Of a stretch of 64,000 nucleotides of DNA, positions 36,925 to 45,982 are shown one piece after another. Location: assembly GCF_016653635.2 (NCBI RefSeq), contig NZ_CP067420.1:3197501-3261500 (forward strand), in the 5' to 3' direction. The DNA is from Skermanella sp. TT6 (GTDB lineage Bacteria; Pseudomonadota; Alphaproteobacteria; Azospirillales; Azospirillaceae). Position 1 is the stretch's first letter, and each line of letters starts with the position of its first letter. Position numbers and translations under genes: made by a program. The notes under the pieces are model-generated. The model saw only the letters and a program-made list of their open reading frames with translations, ran no database searches and was not told where the DNA came from.

Positions 36925-36977
36925 GCGGAGGGTGCGCGTGCCGCCGCCCATCGGTGCGCGGGACGCGCACCCTCCGC
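36925..36977. terminator. bidirectional terminator-like hairpin between adh and serA
   Basis: A 15-base perfect stem pairs 36925-36939 with 36963-36977 around a 23-base loop, centred in the 74-base gap between two convergent genes. The minus-strand exit lacks a run of Ts. The position and strength suggest it stops transcripts from both sides. Confidence 0.7.
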
Positions 36978-36992
36978 CCTGTTCGCTTTCCG

Positions 36993-38570
36993 TCAGAAAC
37001 TCAGCGCCTTGGCCCGGACGACGCTCGGCAGGGTGCCGATCCTGTGAAGAAGCTCGTCGCTGATCTGCTGGTCGACCGACACCAGGGCGATCGCGTTCTC
37101 CCCCGGGGCGGTCCGGCCCAGGTGGAAGGTCGCGACGTTGACGCCGGCCGAGCCCAGCGTGGTGCCGAGATGGCCGATGAAGCCGGGCTTGTCCTCGTTG
37201 CGGATGAACAGCATGTGGCTGGACACCTCGGCCTCGATCGGCACTTCCTCGATGCCGACGATCCGGGGCTTCTCGCCGCCGAACAGGGTGCCGGTCAGGG
37301 ACCGGCTGCGCTGCTCGGTATGGACGATCACGCGCATCAGGGTCTGGTAGTCGCTGGCCCGTTCGCGCTTGGTCTCCGCGATCTCGATGTCGCGCTCGCG
37401 CGCGATCACCGGGGCGTTGACCATGTTGACGCTGTCCAGCAGCGGCTTCAGCAGGCCCATCAGGACGAGGGCGGTCAGCGGCCGGGTGTTCAACTCGGCG
37501 ACGTGCCCCTCGTACTCCACCGTGACGCCCTTCAGGCCGCTCTCGGTGATCTGGCCGGCGAAGCTGCCGAGCTGTTCGGCCAGCTGCATGTAGGGCCGCA
37601 GCTTCGGCGCATCCTCCGCCGAGACGGACGGCATGTTGAGCGCGTTGACCACGGCGCCGGAGACGAGATAGTCCGCCATCTGCTCCGCCACCTGGAGCGC
37701 CACGTTCTCCTGCGCCTCGGTGGTGCTGGCGCCCAGGTGCGGCGTGCAGATCACCTGCTCCATGCCGAACAGCGGGTTCTCCTTGGCCGGCTCGGCCGCG
37801 AACACGTCGAGGGCGGCGCCCGCTACGTGACCGCTCTCGATCGCCGCCTTCAGGTCCGCCTCGATGATCAGGCCACCGCGCGCGCAGTTGATGATGCGGA
37901 CGCCTTTCCGGCACTTCGCCAGCGACTCGGCGTTGAGCAGGTTGCGGGTGCCGTCGGTCAGCGGCGTGTGCAGGGTGATGAAGTCGGCGCGGGCCAGCAA
38001 CTCGTCCAGTTCCACCTTCTCCACGCCCAGGTCGACCGCCCGCTCGTGGCTGAGGAACGGGTCGTAGGCCACGACGCGCATCTTCAGCCCCAGCGCCCGG
38101 TCGGCGACGATCGAGCCGATATTGCCGCAGCCGACCACGCCCAGCACCTTGGCCGTCAGCTCGACGCCCATGAAGCGGTTCTTCTCCCACTTGCCGGCGT
38201 GGGTCGAGGCGTTGGCGGCCGGGATCTCCCGGGCCAGCGCGAACATCATGGCGATGGCGTGCTCGGCCGTGGTGATGGAGTTGCCGAACGGCGTATTCAT
38301 CACGACCACGCCGCGGGCGGTCGCGGCCGGGATGTCCACGTTGTCCACGCCGATGCCGGCCCGACCGACCACCTTCAGGCTGGACGCGGCGGACAGGATG
38401 TCCTTCGTCACCTTGGTGGCGGAGCGGATCGCGAGGCCGTCGTAGCCGCCGATGATCTCCTTCAGCTCGTCGGGCTTGAGGCCGGTCTTGACGTCCACCT
38501 CGACGCCGCGCTCGCGGAAGATCTCGACCGCGCGCGGGCTCAGGCTGTCCGAAATGAGGACCTTGGGCAT
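36993..38570 (-). CDS. serA: D-3-phosphoglycerate dehydrogenase
   Basis: SerA oxidises 3-phosphoglycerate to 3-phosphohydroxypyruvate, the first step of serine synthesis. The 525-residue protein is the long form, with catalytic and NAD domains (VVGCGNIGSIVADRALGL, NCARGGLI, AAEPAKENP, TPHLGAST). An intervening domain and a C-terminal ACT domain (FIRNEDKPGFIGHLGTTLGS) can bind serine as feedback inhibitor. The ATG at 38568-38570 lies 20 bases after the serC stop, and GGAAGG precedes it. serC and serA form an operon. A much longer open frame continues upstream through serC in another frame and is not coding. Confidence 0.97.
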   Translation of the reverse strand: MPKVLISDSLSPRAVEIFRERGVEVDVKTGLKPDELKEIIGGYDGLAIRSATKVTKDILSAASSLKVVGRAGIGVDNVDIPAATARGVVVMNTPFGNSITTAEHAIAMMFALAREIPAANASTHAGKWEKNRFMGVELTAKVLGVVGCGNIGSIVADRALGLKMRVVAYDPFLSHERAVDLGVEKVELDELLARADFITLHTPLTDGTRNLLNAESLAKCRKGVRIINCARGGLIIEADLKAAIESGHVAGAALDVFAAEPAKENPLFGMEQVICTPHLGASTTEAQENVALQVAEQMADYLVSGAVVNALNMPSVSAEDAPKLRPYMQLAEQLGSFAGQITESGLKGVTVEYEGHVAELNTRPLTALVLMGLLKPLLDSVNMVNAPVIARERDIEIAETKRERASDYQTLMRVIVHTEQRSRSLTGTLFGGEKPRIVGIEEVPIEAEVSSHMLFIRNEDKPGFIGHLGTTLGSAGVNVATFHLGRTAPGENAIALVSVDQQISDELLHRIGTLPSVVRAKALSF

Positions 38571-38590
38571 TCCAGTACCTTCCTTCCGGG

Positions 38591-39754
38591 TCAGCCGGCC
38601 TTGACGGTTTCCGACTTGACGGTCTCGAAGGCCCACTCGATCCAGGGGATCAGGGCTTCGATGTCGCTCCGGTCGATGGTGGCGCCGCCCCAGATCCGCA
38701 GGCCGGGAGGCGCGTCCCGGTAGGAGGCGGCGTCGAGGGCCACGCCCTCCTTCTCCAGCAGGGCCGCGACCTTCTTGGCGACGTCGGCCTGGGCGGCGGA
38801 GTCCAGCGCGGTGATCTCCGGATCGACGATCTTCAGGCAGATCGAGGTGCAGGATCGGATCGACGGCTCGACCGCCAGGAAATCGATCCAGGGGGTGCGG
38901 GCGACCCAGTCGGCCAGCGTCCGGAGATTGCCTTCGGAACGCTCGATCAGGCCGGGAAGGCCGCCGACCGACTGCGCCCATTTCAGGCCGTCGATCGCGT
39001 CCTCCACCGCCAGCATGGACGGCGTGTTGATCGTCTCGCCCTTGAAGATGCCCTCGTTGAGCTTGCCGTCCTTGGTCATGCGGAAGATCTTGGGCATCGG
39101 CCAAGACGGCTTGTAGCTCTCCAGCCGGGCCACGGCGCGCGGGCTGAGCACCAGCATGCCGTGCTGCGCCTCCCCGCCCAGCACCTTCTGCCAGGACCAG
39201 GTGACCACGTCCAGCTTGTCCCAGGGCAGGTCCATCGCGAAGGCGGCCGAGGTCGCGTCGCAGAGGGTCAGGCCGTCGCGGCCGGCCGGGATCCAGTCGC
39301 CGTCGGGCACGCGCACGCCCGAGGTGGTGCCGTTCCAGGTGAACACCACGTCGCGGCCGAAATCCACCTGGGAGAGGTCGGGCAGCGAGCCGTAGTCGGC
39401 CTGGAGCGTCCGGGTGTCGGCCAGCTTCAGCTGCTTGACCACGTCGGTCACCCAGTCCTTGCCGAAGCTTTCCCACGCCAGCATATCGACCGACCGGGCG
39501 CCCAGCAGCGACCACATCGCCATCTCGACGGCGCCGGTGTCGGAGGCCGGAACGATGCCGATGCGGTAGTCGGCGGGAATGCCGAGGATCGACCGGCTGA
39601 GCTCGATCACCTCGGCCAGCTTGGCCTTGCCGGGCTTGGAACGGTGGGACCGGCCGAGCAGCGCGTCGGAGAGCGCCTCCAGCGTCCAGCCAGGACGCTT
39701 CGCACAGGGACCGGAGGAGAAATGGGTGTTCTTTGGCCGCGCAGTCGGCTTCAT
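38591..39754 (-). CDS. serC: phosphoserine aminotransferase
   Basis: SerC transfers an amino group from glutamate to 3-phosphohydroxypyruvate to make phosphoserine, the second step of serine synthesis, and can act in vitamin B6 synthesis. The 387-residue PLP enzyme matches the alphaproteobacterial type ([15 protein letters not shown] start). The PLP lysine lies in [13 protein letters not shown], and [14 protein letters not shown] and [14 protein letters not shown] are other landmarks. Its ATG at 39752-39754 follows a short leader containing AAGGAATAGCC. serA follows 20 bases later. The 152-base leader carries CCC/GGG hairpin potential (near 39782-39800); in related bacteria a serC leader RNA motif is known, but I could not confirm it here. 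Confidence 0.96.
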   Translation of the reverse strand: MKPTARPKNTHFSSGPCAKRPGWTLEALSDALLGRSHRSKPGKAKLAEVIELSRSILGIPADYRIGIVPASDTGAVEMAMWSLLGARSVDMLAWESFGKDWVTDVVKQLKLADTRTLQADYGSLPDLSQVDFGRDVVFTWNGTTSGVRVPDGDWIPAGRDGLTLCDATSAAFAMDLPWDKLDVVTWSWQKVLGGEAQHGMLVLSPRAVARLESYKPSWPMPKIFRMTKDGKLNEGIFKGETINTPSMLAVEDAIDGLKWAQSVGGLPGLIERSEGNLRTLADWVARTPWIDFLAVEPSIRSCTSICLKIVDPEITALDSAAQADVAKKVAALLEKEGVALDAASYRDAPPGLRIWGGATIDRSDIEALIPWIEWAFETVKSETVKAG

Positions 39755-39906
39755 GGAGGCTATTCCTTGCAGAATAGTTGCAACCCGTTGGGGGGTCGTG
39801 GCCCGGCGCGGATACTAGTTATCGCCTTTTCCCAAATCAACCGCGCAATTCCGTTCCGCGCCCACGGCATGGCGGAACAAGATAATTAGCCGGCCGATCA
39901 ACAACA

Positions 39907-41628
39907 TCACGCGGCGGCGCCGGGGAACCCGACCGACCAGAGCGCCGACTGAAGCTTGGCCATGCCCTGCTTGCGCTCCGCCTCGCTGCCGAAGCGCTTG
40001 GCCCAGGTCGTCTGGAAGTCGGGGCTCTTCATGGCGCGCTCCAGCGTCTCGGCGACGAAGGTGCGGGCGCGGCCCTCGGGGAAGCTGACCTGTCCGCAGA
40101 CCTTCAGCAGCATGGCGATCCGTTCCGCCAGCGGCTTCTTCACGCCCATCACGCCGTTGCGGAGCGCCTCGAACACGGCGCCGTCCAGTTCGTCCAGGAC
40201 CGGCCCTGCCGCATCGTCGGCCAGGCCGGCCAGACGGATCGAGGACTGGAGATCGACCAGCGCCTCCACCGTCTCGACCACGCTCCTGCGGCCCCCGGCC
40301 GTCTCGCGGAGCAGCGGCTCGGTCTCCATCAGTCCGGCGAGGTGGCGGCGCAGCCTTGTTTTGTCCCGCTCGCCGGGAACCATGCGGATCAGGCGGCTGA
40401 GCCGGTCGATCCGTTCCGACCGGGTGCGCAGCCCCTCCAGTTCGGTGGCGACCCGCGCCTCGGTGAGGACGGAGCCGATCCGCTGCTCGAGGGTCGCCCG
40501 GATCTCCTCGTCGGCGCCGAGCCCGGGGTTGACCTCTGACAGCCAGCGGCCGAGCGCGCCGACCGCCTCGATCTCCTGGAACAGACCTTCGTCGGGCCGC
40601 AACGCCGACCGGCCGGAGAGTTCGGCCAGCAGCCGGCGGCGCAGCACCGTGCGGCACCGGGGCAGCAGGTTCGCCTTCATCAGGGTGTTGAGCCGGGCGA
40701 GGCCGACCAGCGGACCTCCCTCGGGGTAAGAGAAGGTGCCGGCATGCAGTTCGGCCAGCAGGATCACCGTCTGGTCCGGCCGCAGGCGCCCGCCGCGCAG
40801 CTCGCGCAGGCTCGGCGGCGCGTCGAGGATCTCCGCCGCGAGCATGTCGAGCAGCCTGTAGTGCCGGATCTCAAGGCCGGGCTGGACCAGCAGGACCAGC
40901 CGCGACAGCTTCTCCCCCCAGCTGCCCGCCCCCATCAGGTAGCGGGTCAGGGCGCGCAGGCAGTGGTAGGAGAATTCCTCGGCATCCGGAAACCGGCTCT
41001 CGATCTCCCAGACCACGGCGAGGAACTTGCCAGCCTCGATCTGCGGTATGGAATGCTTGCGGTCGTCGGCGTGCAGCGCCTCGATCGCCTTGTGGACCGC
41101 ATCGATCAGTTCGATGTAGCGCGCCTTGCCGGCCTTGGACGCATCCTTGGCGCCCTGGACCTGGGCCATCGCGGCGCGCTGGATCGCCCCCTCCACCATG
41201 CCCTTGCCGGAGGCCAGCTCCGTGGTGTGCCTGACGGAATGGATCAGTTCCAGCGGAGTCATCCGGCGCGGCTCCAGGAACCGGGCGAGCAGGACCCGGA
41301 TGTCGTCTCTGGCCTGCTCCCGGTGGAAATCCCGGCGGGTGCGGCAGGGCGTGCGGGCACCCAGCGTCGGCAGGCCGGCGGGATCGGGATCGGTCCGGCC
41401 GGGTGCCACCCATTTCAGCAGGATCGTGCGGTCGGAATGGTCGAAACCGCCGAAGCGGGTGGCGCGAACCACCCGGACACCGTCCAGCCCCCGCAAGGCC
41501 AGCACTTTCTCCGCCGCCTTCAGCAGCGTCGCGGCGGACGGAGATTCGACCGCAGGCTGCCATGCCCCGTCCTGGAGCATGTGCATCTCGTATTCGATAC
41601 TGACTTCGACGGACGTGCGGTCAGGCAT
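39907..41628 (-). CDS. uncharacterised 573-residue helical protein
   Basis: I recognise no family. The N-terminal 70 residues include a small beta-rich part (VEVSIEYEMHML, then VRVVRATRFGGFDHSDRTILL). From about residue 110 the protein is predicted almost entirely helical, with charged heptad-like stretches (about 340-470) and no signal peptide, membrane helix or catalytic motif. Codon use and GC skew match the neighbours and the frame is long, so it is surely coding. Downstream (toward serC) and upstream neighbours are not obviously related. It could be a scaffolding or cytoskeletal-like protein, which is only a guess from composition. Confidence 0.75.
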   Translation of the reverse strand: MPDRTSVEVSIEYEMHMLQDGAWQPAVESPSAATLLKAAEKVLALRGLDGVRVVRATRFGGFDHSDRTILLKWVAPGRTDPDPAGLPTLGARTPCRTRRDFHREQARDDIRVLLARFLEPRRMTPLELIHSVRHTTELASGKGMVEGAIQRAAMAQVQGAKDASKAGKARYIELIDAVHKAIEALHADDRKHSIPQIEAGKFLAVVWEIESRFPDAEEFSYHCLRALTRYLMGAGSWGEKLSRLVLLVQPGLEIRHYRLLDMLAAEILDAPPSLRELRGGRLRPDQTVILLAELHAGTFSYPEGGPLVGLARLNTLMKANLLPRCRTVLRRRLLAELSGRSALRPDEGLFQEIEAVGALGRWLSEVNPGLGADEEIRATLEQRIGSVLTEARVATELEGLRTRSERIDRLSRLIRMVPGERDKTRLRRHLAGLMETEPLLRETAGGRRSVVETVEALVDLQSSIRLAGLADDAAGPVLDELDGAVFEALRNGVMGVKKPLAERIAMLLKVCGQVSFPEGRARTFVAETLERAMKSPDFQTTWAKRFGSEAERKQGMAKLQSALWSVGFPGAAA

Positions 41629-41693
41629 GCGAACGCCACCCCCACTTCTGAGGAAGTCATATATACACTATCCGGGCAGATAAAGAATAGAAC

Positions 41694-42158
41694 TTAGACG
41701 GAGATCGTTTCGGGAGTCCTGCGGGCAATTATGTGATCCAGTAGAATGCTAAGTACTGATTCGTCCCGCTGATTATAAGTATTGTATTGAAGGCGAACTC
41801 GCCCCCGGTCGTCGCGGCTGCGGGAGGGCTGAACTTCAGTTACTTCGACAACTACCTTCAGCGTATCGCCGGGCCGGACCGGGCGCAGCCAGCGGAGCTG
41901 GTCACCGCCGCTACCGCCCATGCTGCTGTCGTGGATGATGCCGGTATCGCGCAGCAGGCGGAAGGTCAGCGCCAGGGTCTGGAAGCCGCTGGCGATCAGG
42001 CCGCCGAAGGGTCCGTTGGCGGCGGCCACGGCATCCACATGGAAGGGCTGCGGGTCGTACATCAGCGCGAAATCGATGATCTGCGCCTCCGTCAGGGTGA
42101 CACCCGCCGTCCCGAACCGGTCGCCGACCCGAAAATCCTCGAAGAACATCGACTTCAT
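41694..42158 (-). CDS. MaoC-like hotdog dehydratase
   Basis: The protein of about 154 residues has the MaoC/R-hydratase pattern: FFEDFRVGDRF near the start and the hydratase segment FALMYDPQPFHVD, whose Asp and His are the catalytic pair. FGGLIASGFQTLALTFRL and LRWLRPVRPGDTL follow. Such proteins hydrate enoyl-CoA thioesters, sometimes feeding polyhydroxyalkanoate synthesis. The ATG at 42156-42158 has GAGAGG eight bases before it; the longer frame start has no such site. The gene lies 44 bases downstream of a GNAT gene on the same strand. Confidence 0.88.
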   Translation of the reverse strand: MKSMFFEDFRVGDRFGTAGVTLTEAQIIDFALMYDPQPFHVDAVAAANGPFGGLIASGFQTLALTFRLLRDTGIIHDSSMGGSGGDQLRWLRPVRPGDTLKVVVEVTEVQPSRSRDDRGRVRLQYNTYNQRDESVLSILLDHIIARRTPETISV

Positions 42159-42202
42159 GCGCTTTGCCTCTCCCCATGGCTGGCTTGCTTGGCGGGCCGC
42201 GG

Positions 42203-42658
42203 TCACAGCCTCTTGGTCAGATGGATGATGCCGTCCGAGGCCCCGGCAGGCCCGGGCGGAACGGGCTCGAAGCCCAGCGACCGGTAGAGCCCCAAGGCGG
42301 CGGCCATGGACGGCAGCGTCTCCAGATGCATACCGGTATAGCCGCGCCGGCGCGCTTCATCCAGAGCCGCCTCGCACAGGCGGCGCCCCAGCCCGGTCCC
42401 GCGCCAGTCGTCGCGGACATAGAGCCGACGCATCTCGCAGTCGCCGCCCGCCTCGGCCGGTGCGGAGAGGCCGACCACGCCGACCGGCTCCCCGTCCTGC
42501 CAAGCAAGCATCCACAGACCGGGAAGTGCGGCGACCTCGCGCTCGTATCCCGTGAAGCAGATGGCGAAATCCATCGCCCTGCCGTAGTCCAGGAGGAGGC
42601 CGCGCACGGCGCGTAGGTCGTCCTCCCCGGCCGCTTCGGCGATCCGGATCTCGGTCAC
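42203..42658 (-). CDS. GNAT-family N-acetyltransferase
   Basis: The 151-residue protein carries the acetyl-CoA binding motif A (RRLYVRDDWRGTGLGRRLCEA) and the C-terminal LYRSLGFEPVPP of the GNAT fold. The acceptor is unknown. The GTG at 42656-42658 overlaps the stop of the upstream PhzF gene in a GTGA, so translation is coupled. The open frame extends further upstream in the PhzF gene but that is not coding. It probably forms one transcript with phzF, another GNAT gene and a DUF1127 gene. Confidence 0.88.
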   Translation of the reverse strand: MTEIRIAEAAGEDDLRAVRGLLLDYGRAMDFAICFTGYEREVAALPGLWMLAWQDGEPVGVVGLSAPAEAGGDCEMRRLYVRDDWRGTGLGRRLCEAALDEARRRGYTGMHLETLPSMAAALGLYRSLGFEPVPPGPAGASDGIIHLTKRL

Positions 42659-43455
42659 AGGTAGACGGTGCCTTCCATGTAGAGAATGGCCTTGCCGGAG
42701 ATCATCACCCGATCGCCGCGCAGTTCGCACCACAATTGTCCCCCCCGGGCGGAGAGCTGGCGCGCGGACAGTTCGGTCTTGCCCAGCCGTTCGGCCCAGT
42801 AGGGCACCAGCGTGCAATGGGTCGAACCGGTGACGGGATCCTCCGGGATGCCGTGATGCGGGGCGAAGAAGCGCGACACGAAATCGACGTCGCTGCCCGG
42901 CGCCGTCACCAGCACGCCCCGGTCCAGCCGGGACAGCGCCCCCATGTCCGGCTTGAGGGACGCGATGGACGCCGCGTCGTCGTAGACGACCATGTGGTCG
43001 CGGCCGGTCAGCAGGTCGGACGGAGCCGGACCGCCGAGCGCCGCGGCGAGATCCGCGCGGACGGCGTCCCGATCCTCCGCCGTCCGCTCGGGCGGGCGGG
43101 CCGGGAAATCGAGCGTGTAGAGGTCGCCGCGTCGGGTCACCGTCAGGTTGCCGGCGACCTGGGTGGCGAACTCGACCCGCTCCGTGCCGGGACGCAGGAT
43201 CGACATGATGACATAGGCGGAAGCCAGGGTGGCGTGGCCGCACAGGTCGACCTCGGTGGTCGGCGTGAACCAGCGCAGCCGATATCCCTCCTGCCCCTCC
43301 GGGACGAAGAAGGCCGTTTCGGCCAGATTGTTCTCCGCCGCGAGGTCCTGCAGCGTGGCGTCCGGCAGCCAGATGTCCAGCGGCATCACCGCCGCCGGAT
43401 TGCCGGCGAAGACCGTGTCGGTGAAGGCATCGACCTGATAAATCCGTTGGCTCAT
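42655..43455 (-). CDS. PhzF-family isomerase/epimerase-like protein
   Basis: The 266-residue protein has the PhzF fold marks: YQVDAFTDTVFAGNPAAV at the start, the catalytic glutamate in AAENNLAETAFF, and WFTPTTEVDLCGHATLASAYV. EDPVTGSTHC follows in the second half. Family members isomerise small cyclic compounds (phenazine precursors) or have unknown substrates, and nothing else here suggests phenazine synthesis. The ATG at 43453-43455 starts after AACGAGAGACGCT. It is coupled to the downstream GNAT gene through GTGA. Confidence 0.9.
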   Translation of the reverse strand: MSQRIYQVDAFTDTVFAGNPAAVMPLDIWLPDATLQDLAAENNLAETAFFVPEGQEGYRLRWFTPTTEVDLCGHATLASAYVIMSILRPGTERVEFATQVAGNLTVTRRGDLYTLDFPARPPERTAEDRDAVRADLAAALGGPAPSDLLTGRDHMVVYDDAASIASLKPDMGALSRLDRGVLVTAPGSDVDFVSRFFAPHHGIPEDPVTGSTHCTLVPYWAERLGKTELSARQLSARGGQLWCELRGDRVMISGKAILYMEGTVYL

Positions 43456-43474
43456 AGCGTCTCTCGTTCGGGTC

Positions 43475-43921
43475 TCAATCGTGCAGGTTGGTGAAGTCGA
43501 AACAGTCGGGATGCCGTTCCAGCCCCACCTTTTCGTAGAATTCGATCGCCGCGGGGGCCGACAGCAGGATGCAGCGCACGGTGTCGCCACCCGCCGCGGT
43601 CCGCGTCCGGACCATCAATGCCCGGCCGATGCCCCGCCCCTGCCATCTCCGGTCCACCGCCAAGTCGGACAGATAGCAGCAATAGCTGAAATCGGTGACC
43701 GACCGGGCAACACCGACGAGATTGTCACCATCGCGCGCGGTGACGATCAGGTCGGCCTTCTCCAGCATCCGGGAGATCCGCTCGGGCTGGTCGACCGGGC
43801 GGCGCTCGGCCAGGCCGGAGCGGCGCAGGACGTCGATGAACTCGGCGGGGGTGAGATCCGGTTCGCACCGGAACCGGATCTCGGCACCGCTCCTGTCGGT
43901 GAACGGCTTCAGGTGCGCCAA
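43475..43921 (-). CDS. GNAT-family N-acetyltransferase
   Basis: The 148-residue protein has the GNAT core: VGVARSVTDFSYCCYLSDLA, the acetyl-CoA loop in DRRWQGRGIGRALM, and a typical C-terminus AIEFYEKVGLERHP. The substrate is unknown. Its first 13 bases overlap the end of the DUF1127 gene and its stop lies 19 bases from the PhzF start, so the four genes form one compact transcription unit. Confidence 0.9.
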   Translation of the reverse strand: MAHLKPFTDRSGAEIRFRCEPDLTPAEFIDVLRRSGLAERRPVDQPERISRMLEKADLIVTARDGDNLVGVARSVTDFSYCCYLSDLAVDRRWQGRGIGRALMVRTRTAAGGDTVRCILLSAPAAIEFYEKVGLERHPDCFDFTNLHD

Positions 43922-44157
43922 AACGGCTTGCTCCCCTCGTAATTCGCGTCGGCCCGGCTGATGCCGATATCCTTCAGCATGTCGTCGCTGAGCGCAAGGA
44001 GTTGCCGTCTCTGGCGAGCTTTCTCGTGCCAGGTCATCAGGATCTCGAAGACGGTGGGCAGGACGGCCAGGACCGATCGGGCGGCGGCGCGGAGAGACGT
44101 TGCGGCCGGTGCCGGCATCCCCGGACGGGGAGGTGTGGCGGCGTTAATTGTATGCAT
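43909..44157 (-). CDS. DUF1127 (YjiS-like) small protein
   Basis: An 82-residue protein whose C-terminal half carries the DUF1127 pattern WHEKARQRRQLLALSDDMLKDIGISR-type (basic patch, then LSDDML, DIGISRADA and PFWRT). Members are short, arginine-rich and linked to RNA binding and phosphate or carbon regulation in some alphaproteobacteria. I chose the ATG at 44155-44157, because GGAGG lies five bases before it; the upstream ATG is part of that ribosome site. The start codon sits inside a 16-base palindrome, and the gene is divergent from a MocR regulator. Confidence 0.85.
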   Translation of the reverse strand: MHTINAATPPRPGMPAPAATSLRAAARSVLAVLPTVFEILMTWHEKARQRRQLLALSDDMLKDIGISRADANYEGSKPFWRT

Positions 44158-44245
44158 ACAATCCTCCATCCTCTGGCGTTCTGCCTCGATACATTCGAGA
44201 CAATGCGATTATTGCTTGCTTCGGATGAGGGTCAATGAATACATT
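44147..44245. promoter_or_regulatory. candidate MocR operator region between DUF1127 and mocR
   Basis: ATTGTATGCATACAAT (44147-44162) is a perfect palindrome over the DUF1127 start. Three same-orientation copies of ATACAWT lie at 44156, 44189 and 44239, the first within the palindrome. MocR-type regulators typically bind direct repeats in the intergenic region they share with a divergent target, so this pattern fits; binding is inferred. Confidence 0.45.
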
Positions 44246-44251
44246 GTCACC

Positions 44252-45658
44252 ATGACAACTTGGCTCCCGGATCTCGACAGCTACCCAGGGCCCCGCTACC
44301 GGGCCATCGCCGACGCGCTGGCCGCGGACATCGCCGCCGGCCGGCTTGCCGTCGGCGAGCGCCTTCCCACTCACCGCGACCTGGCCTACCACCTCAAGGT
44401 CACGGTCGGCACGATCACGCGCGCCTACGCCGAGGCGGAGCGGCGGGGCCTGATCGGGGGAGAGGTCGGGCGGGGCACCTACGTGAAGGCGGGCACCGTG
44501 CGGAGCGCCGGGGACGAGTGGCCGCAACTGCCGCCACCGCCGGGCGACACGCCGGCGGTGGTCGACCTGTCGCTCTGCACGCCCAGCGCCGCCGGGGTGG
44601 CGGAAGCCCTGGCCGCCCTGCTGTCCGGCATGAAGGATCCGGCCGGGTTCGCAGATATGCTCAACTACCCGCCCCATGGCGGGCTGCCCGCCCACCGCGA
44701 GGCTGGGTCGCGGTGGCTGACCCGTCACCGGATCTCGGCCGGGCCGGAGACCGTGCTGGTCACCAGCGGCGCGCAGAACGGCATGGCCATCGCCTTCACC
44801 ACGATCACACGGCCGGGCGACCTGATCCTGACGGAGCGGCTGACCTATTTCGGCATGAAGGCGCTCACGGCCACCCTCGGCCTGCGGCTTGACGGGCTTT
44901 CCATGGACGACGACGGGCTGCTGCCCGACGCGTTCGAAGCGGCCTGCCGGCAGTCGGCACCCAAGGCGCTCTACACCGTGCCGACCCTGCACAACCCGAC
45001 GACGGCTATCATGCCGACGGAGCGGCGGCGGCGGATCATCGAGATCGCGCGGAAATACGACGTCACCATCGTGGAGGACGACGTCTTCGGCTTCCTGGTG
45101 CCGGACGGGCCTCCGCCGATCCAGGTCCTGGCGCCCGACATCACGCTGCACATCAGCAGCCTGTCCAAGAGCATCGCGCCGGGCCTCCGGATCGGCTACC
45201 TGGTGGCGCCGCCCCGGCTGATGCCGCGCCTGGAGGCCACGATGCGCGCGCTGAACTACGCGGTGCCGCCCCTGATGGGCGAGCTGGCGACCCGCTGGAT
45301 CGAGGACGGCAGCGCCGACCGTTTCGCCGAGACCCAGTGCCGGGAATGCCGCGCGCGCCACGCCCTGGCGGCGGAGATCCTGCGCGACGGCCCGGCCGTC
45401 GCGGTGCCTTCCGTCGGGCAGCATCTCTGGCTGAAGCTTCCCGATCCCTGGCGGCGGGAGGACTTCGTGGCGGAGACCCGCAGCCGGGGCATCATCCTGA
45501 CCGGCGCCGACGTCTTCATGGTCGGCCGGGGCGCCGCCCCGCACGCGGTCCGCGTCGGCCTGTCCATGCCGGCCCGCCGCGAGGACGTGCGCCACGGGCT
45601 GGAGGTCATCGCCGACCTGCTGTGCAGCCCGGCCGGGGCGACGGTTTCGATGGTTTGA
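44252..45658 (+). CDS. MocR/PdxR-type GntR regulator with aminotransferase domain
   Basis: The 468-residue protein fuses an N-terminal GntR winged helix (about 10-75: AIADALAADIAAGRLAVGERL, then THRDLAYHLKVTVGTITRAY) to a fold-type I aminotransferase domain with the PLP lysine in SSLSKSIAPGLRIGY. YTVPTLHNPTT and EDDVFGFL are other landmarks. Such proteins sense PLP, an amino acid or a related amine and control a divergent gene. Here the divergent gene begins the DUF1127-GNAT-PhzF-GNAT run. An ATG start at 44252 lacks a clear ribosome site; an ATG at 44225 in the same frame is possible. Confidence 0.92.
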   Translation: MTTWLPDLDSYPGPRYRAIADALAADIAAGRLAVGERLPTHRDLAYHLKVTVGTITRAYAEAERRGLIGGEVGRGTYVKAGTVRSAGDEWPQLPPPPGDTPAVVDLSLCTPSAAGVAEALAALLSGMKDPAGFADMLNYPPHGGLPAHREAGSRWLTRHRISAGPETVLVTSGAQNGMAIAFTTITRPGDLILTERLTYFGMKALTATLGLRLDGLSMDDDGLLPDAFEAACRQSAPKALYTVPTLHNPTTAIMPTERRRRIIEIARKYDVTIVEDDVFGFLVPDGPPPIQVLAPDITLHISSLSKSIAPGLRIGYLVAPPRLMPRLEATMRALNYAVPPLMGELATRWIEDGSADRFAETQCRECRARHALAAEILRDGPAVAVPSVGQHLWLKLPDPWRREDFVAETRSRGIILTGADVFMVGRGAAPHAVRVGLSMPARREDVRHGLEVIADLLCSPAGATVSMV

Positions 45659-45828
45659 CGGGCCTTTGCCATGGCCCGTCCGCGACCGTCCGGTAGAGTC
45701 GAGGTCAGCCTCGGCAGAAGGCCAACACCCTGCGTCAACGCTCCACAGGACTCGTCAGAACCTCTGTGCAGCACCACTCGAGCTGCGCGCGATCAGGTCG
45801 ATCCGCCCTGGGGCAGCTGATCCGTTGC

Positions 45829-45912
45829 GTTGCGCCATGGGCGCAACCTACGATCGCCGGTCCGCATCACCTCCGCCCTGCATCGAGCCGTAGGTTGCGC
45901 CCATGGCGCAAC
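45829..45912. repeat. REP-like inverted repeat pair in a 324-bp gene-free gap
   Basis: Two 24-base arms (45829-45852 and 45889-45912) are exact inverted copies. Each arm contains its own palindrome (GTTGCGCCATGGGCGCAAC), with 36 bases between. This resembles REP/BIME units found in multiple copies in many genomes; being between mocR and thiD (45659-45982) it could also stop transcription. No gene is visible in the gap. Confidence 0.75.
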
Positions 45913-45982
45913 ATAGTGCGCCGAGTGGAACGGCCGGCCACGAAGACCGAATAGGTCCAATCATCCACGGATGCCGACAGCA

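Noticed and set aside
39755-39906. serC leader considered as a conserved regulatory RNA
   Set aside because: A serC RNA motif is known in alphaproteobacteria and CCC/GGG pairing exists here, but I could not match its consensus from memory.
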